Below are positions 62,711 to 64,000 of a DNA stretch of 64,000 nt, in pieces; the first letter of the stretch is position 1, and each line of letters starts with the position of its first letter. The translations under genes and the position numbers were made by a program. The stretch comes from Allobosea sp035944375. Its GTDB lineage: Bacteria > Pseudomonadota > Alphaproteobacteria > Rhizobiales > Beijerinckiaceae. The stretch lies in NCBI RefSeq assembly GCF_035944375.1, contig NZ_DASZBE010000041.1, one strand, 5' to 3'. The notes under the pieces were generated by a model that saw nothing but the letters and a program-made list of their open reading frames with translations, searched no databases and was not told the DNA's origin.

Positions 62711-63589
62711 ATGCGCTCGCTCCTCTTCGTTCCCGGCGACAGCCCCCGCAAGCAGCAGAAGGGCCTCGTCAGCGGCGCCGATGCCCTGATCCTCGATCTC
62801 GAGGATTCGGTTGCGCTCGACGCCAAGCCGCAGGCGCGCGAAGTCACCCGCGCCTTCCTCGCCGAGGCGCGCGCCTTGCCCCGCCGTCCGCGCCTGATCG
62901 TGCGCGTCAACGCGCTGACGACAGGCCTGACCGAGGCCGATCTCGACGCGGTCATGCCGGGCGCGCCGGATGCGATCATGTTGCCCAAATCCGAGAGCGG
63001 CAGCGATGCCGGGCATCTCGCCGCCAAGATCGCGGTGCGCGAGGCCGAGTGCGACCTGCCCGACGGCGGCACGCGGATCATCCCGATCGCGACCGAAACC
63101 GGCAAGGGCATCTTCGGCCTCGGCAGCTATGCCGGCGCGACCCACCGGCTCGAAGCCCTGACCTGGGGCGCCGAGGATCTGTCGGCCGATCTCGGCGCCG
63201 AGACCAATCGTCTGCGGGACGGCCACTACACCGATCCCTACCGCCTCGCCCGGTCGCTGACGCTGTTTGCCGCCGCCTCCGCCCAAGTCGACGCGATCGA
63301 CACCGTCTTCACCGCCTTCCGCGACGCCGAGGGCTTCCGGACCGAGTGCCTGGCGGCGCGGCGCGACGGCTTCACCGGCAAGATGGCAATCCATCCCGAC
63401 CAGGTCGCGACGATCAACGAGGTCTTCTCGCCCTCGCCCGAGGCGTTGGCCCGGGCGCAGGCGATCATCGCGCTGTTCGAGGCCAATCCGGGCGTCGGCG
63501 TGATCGGGCTGGATGGCGAAATGCTCGATCGTCCCCATCTGATCAGGGCGCAGCGCCTCGTCGCACGCGCTCGCAAAGCAGATCAATGA
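62711..63589 (+). CDS. CitE/HpcH-family acyl-CoA lyase
   Basis: 292 residues from the ATG at 62711. Family features: LLFVPGDSPRKQQKGLVSGADALILDLEDSVA, RLIVRVNALTTG, IMLPKSESGSDAG, ATETGKGIFGLGSYAGATHRLEALTWGAEDLSADLGAE, GFTGKMAIHPDQVATINEVFSPSP. It cleaves a beta-hydroxyacyl-CoA (malyl-, citramalyl- or methylmalyl-type). Paired with the MaoC dehydratase, it points to a mesaconyl-C4/citramalyl-CoA branch, though the exact step is not clear. Confidence 0.88.
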   Translation: MRSLLFVPGDSPRKQQKGLVSGADALILDLEDSVALDAKPQAREVTRAFLAEARALPRRPRLIVRVNALTTGLTEADLDAVMPGAPDAIMLPKSESGSDAGHLAAKIAVREAECDLPDGGTRIIPIATETGKGIFGLGSYAGATHRLEALTWGAEDLSADLGAETNRLRDGHYTDPYRLARSLTLFAAASAQVDAIDTVFTAFRDAEGFRTECLAARRDGFTGKMAIHPDQVATINEVFSPSPEALARAQAIIALFEANPGVGVIGLDGEMLDRPHLIRAQRLVARARKADQ

Positions 63590-63608
63590 ACCGCTGGAGG
63601 CGATTCGA

Positions 63609-63815
63609 ATGACTCAGGTTTTCGAGGTTTCGGGCATGCATTGCGGCGGCTGCCTGTCACGTGTGCAAACGGCCGCCGAGAAGCTCGCCCCCGGCACCAC
63701 CGTGACGCTGGAACCGCCCCGGCTGACCCTGCCGCAGGGCTCTGCGCTCGATGCCGCGGCCATCAACGCGGCGCTGGCGCCGCTCGGCGACTACCGCGTG
63801 AAGCCGGCAGGCTGA
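63609..63815 (+). CDS. Small HMA-domain metallochaperone (CopZ-like)
   Basis: 68 residues, a single HMA domain with the metal-binding motif GMHCGGC (9-15) and helices/sheets SRVQTAAEKLAPGTTVTLEPPRLTLP. The motif MHCxxC is typical of Cu(I)-chaperones that hand copper to CopA. It sits 19 bases after the CitE gene and 50 kb from copA, so a direct operon link is absent. CGATTCGAATG-type leader; RBS weak. Confidence 0.82.
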   Translation: MTQVFEVSGMHCGGCLSRVQTAAEKLAPGTTVTLEPPRLTLPQGSALDAAAINAALAPLGDYRVKPAG

Positions 63816-63883
63816 CTGGGCTTCACCGTCATCCTGGACAAGCCGCGCAGCGGCGCAGGCCGGCAACTGTGTTGATGCGCGTG

Positions 63884-64000
63884 TCATGGCTGGAAGGCGG
63901 TCTTGGTTTTGACCATGGCGTTGAGCACGGTGAGGAGCTTTCTGGCGACGGCGATGATGGCGACCTTGGTCGCGGCGGATCGTGCTTTGACGGATGTGTA
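63884..64000 (-). mobile_element. 3' end of an IS110-family transposase (partial)
   Basis: The minus-strand frame from the window edge reads 38 residues to a TGA at 63884: ARSAATKVAIIAVARKLLTVLNAMVK, TKTAFQP. This ending is the classic C-terminus of IS110/IS1111-type DEDD transposases (KxAxxAxxRKLLTxLNAM). The rest of the element lies beyond the right edge. Bases 63816-63883 may include the IS end, but its boundary cannot be set without the other end. Confidence 0.8.

Overview
The window is GC-rich chromosomal DNA that reads like an alphaproteobacterium of the order Hyphomicrobiales (Rhizobiales). Bosea or a near relative fits the gene families present, but that placement is inference from gene content and not a database match. 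Genes are densely packed, with many ATGA/GTGA stop-start overlaps. There are three tRNAs (Gly-UCC, Tyr-GUA, Thr-UGU), no rRNA, and no CRISPR array that I could see.

Layout. 1-7.0 kb: a cluster of exported proteins built from caspase-like domains, DUF4399 domains, an OmpA domain and a SUMF1-type domain, arranged as two divergent groups. One caspase keeps its His/Cys dyad. The other has Ser in place of Cys. 7.1-8.6 kb: a lower-GC DUF3644 gene with an Rx4H (HEPN-like) motif, beside tRNA-Gly. 8.6-13.7 kb: two P1B metal ATPases (Zn/Cd type and Cu type), each preceded by a promoter of MerR-family architecture. 13.7-16.8 kb: a PGDH_C-type dehydrogenase, an orphan amino-acid binding protein, an L,D-transpeptidase and a lipoprotein. 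17.3-26.9 kb: an ECF sigma factor, then flagellar filament, cap, hook and junction genes (fliC, fliD, fliS, flgD, flgE, flgN, flgK, flgL) with two small unknowns.

27-51.6 kb is a long catabolic and transport block for small amines or amino acids. It holds RidA, a GMC oxidoreductase, a MocR-type regulator, an enolase-superfamily enzyme, an aldehyde dehydrogenase, a DadA-like flavin oxidase, a PotD/A/B/C-like ABC importer, a two-subunit flavin/Fe-S dehydrogenase, a polar amino-acid ABC importer, a GlxA-type AraC regulator and soxBDAG (tetrameric sarcosine oxidase). A conserved element of 49-50 bp occurs before the GMC gene, between the MocR gene and the enolase gene, and before the potD-like gene. 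I read it as the binding site of the MocR regulator.

51.9-64 kb is housekeeping and mixed: tRNA-Tyr, rlmB, an MHS-type transporter with a terminator, tRNA-Thr with a phage-like orphan, a Tat-exported metallo-beta-lactamase-fold hydrolase, NAD kinase, a CMD-family protein, a MazEF-type toxin-antitoxin pair with a palindromic operator, a DUF2336 protein overlapping a lytic transglycosylase, a MaoC/CitE pair, a small HMA metallochaperone, and the 3' end of an IS110-type transposase running off the right edge.
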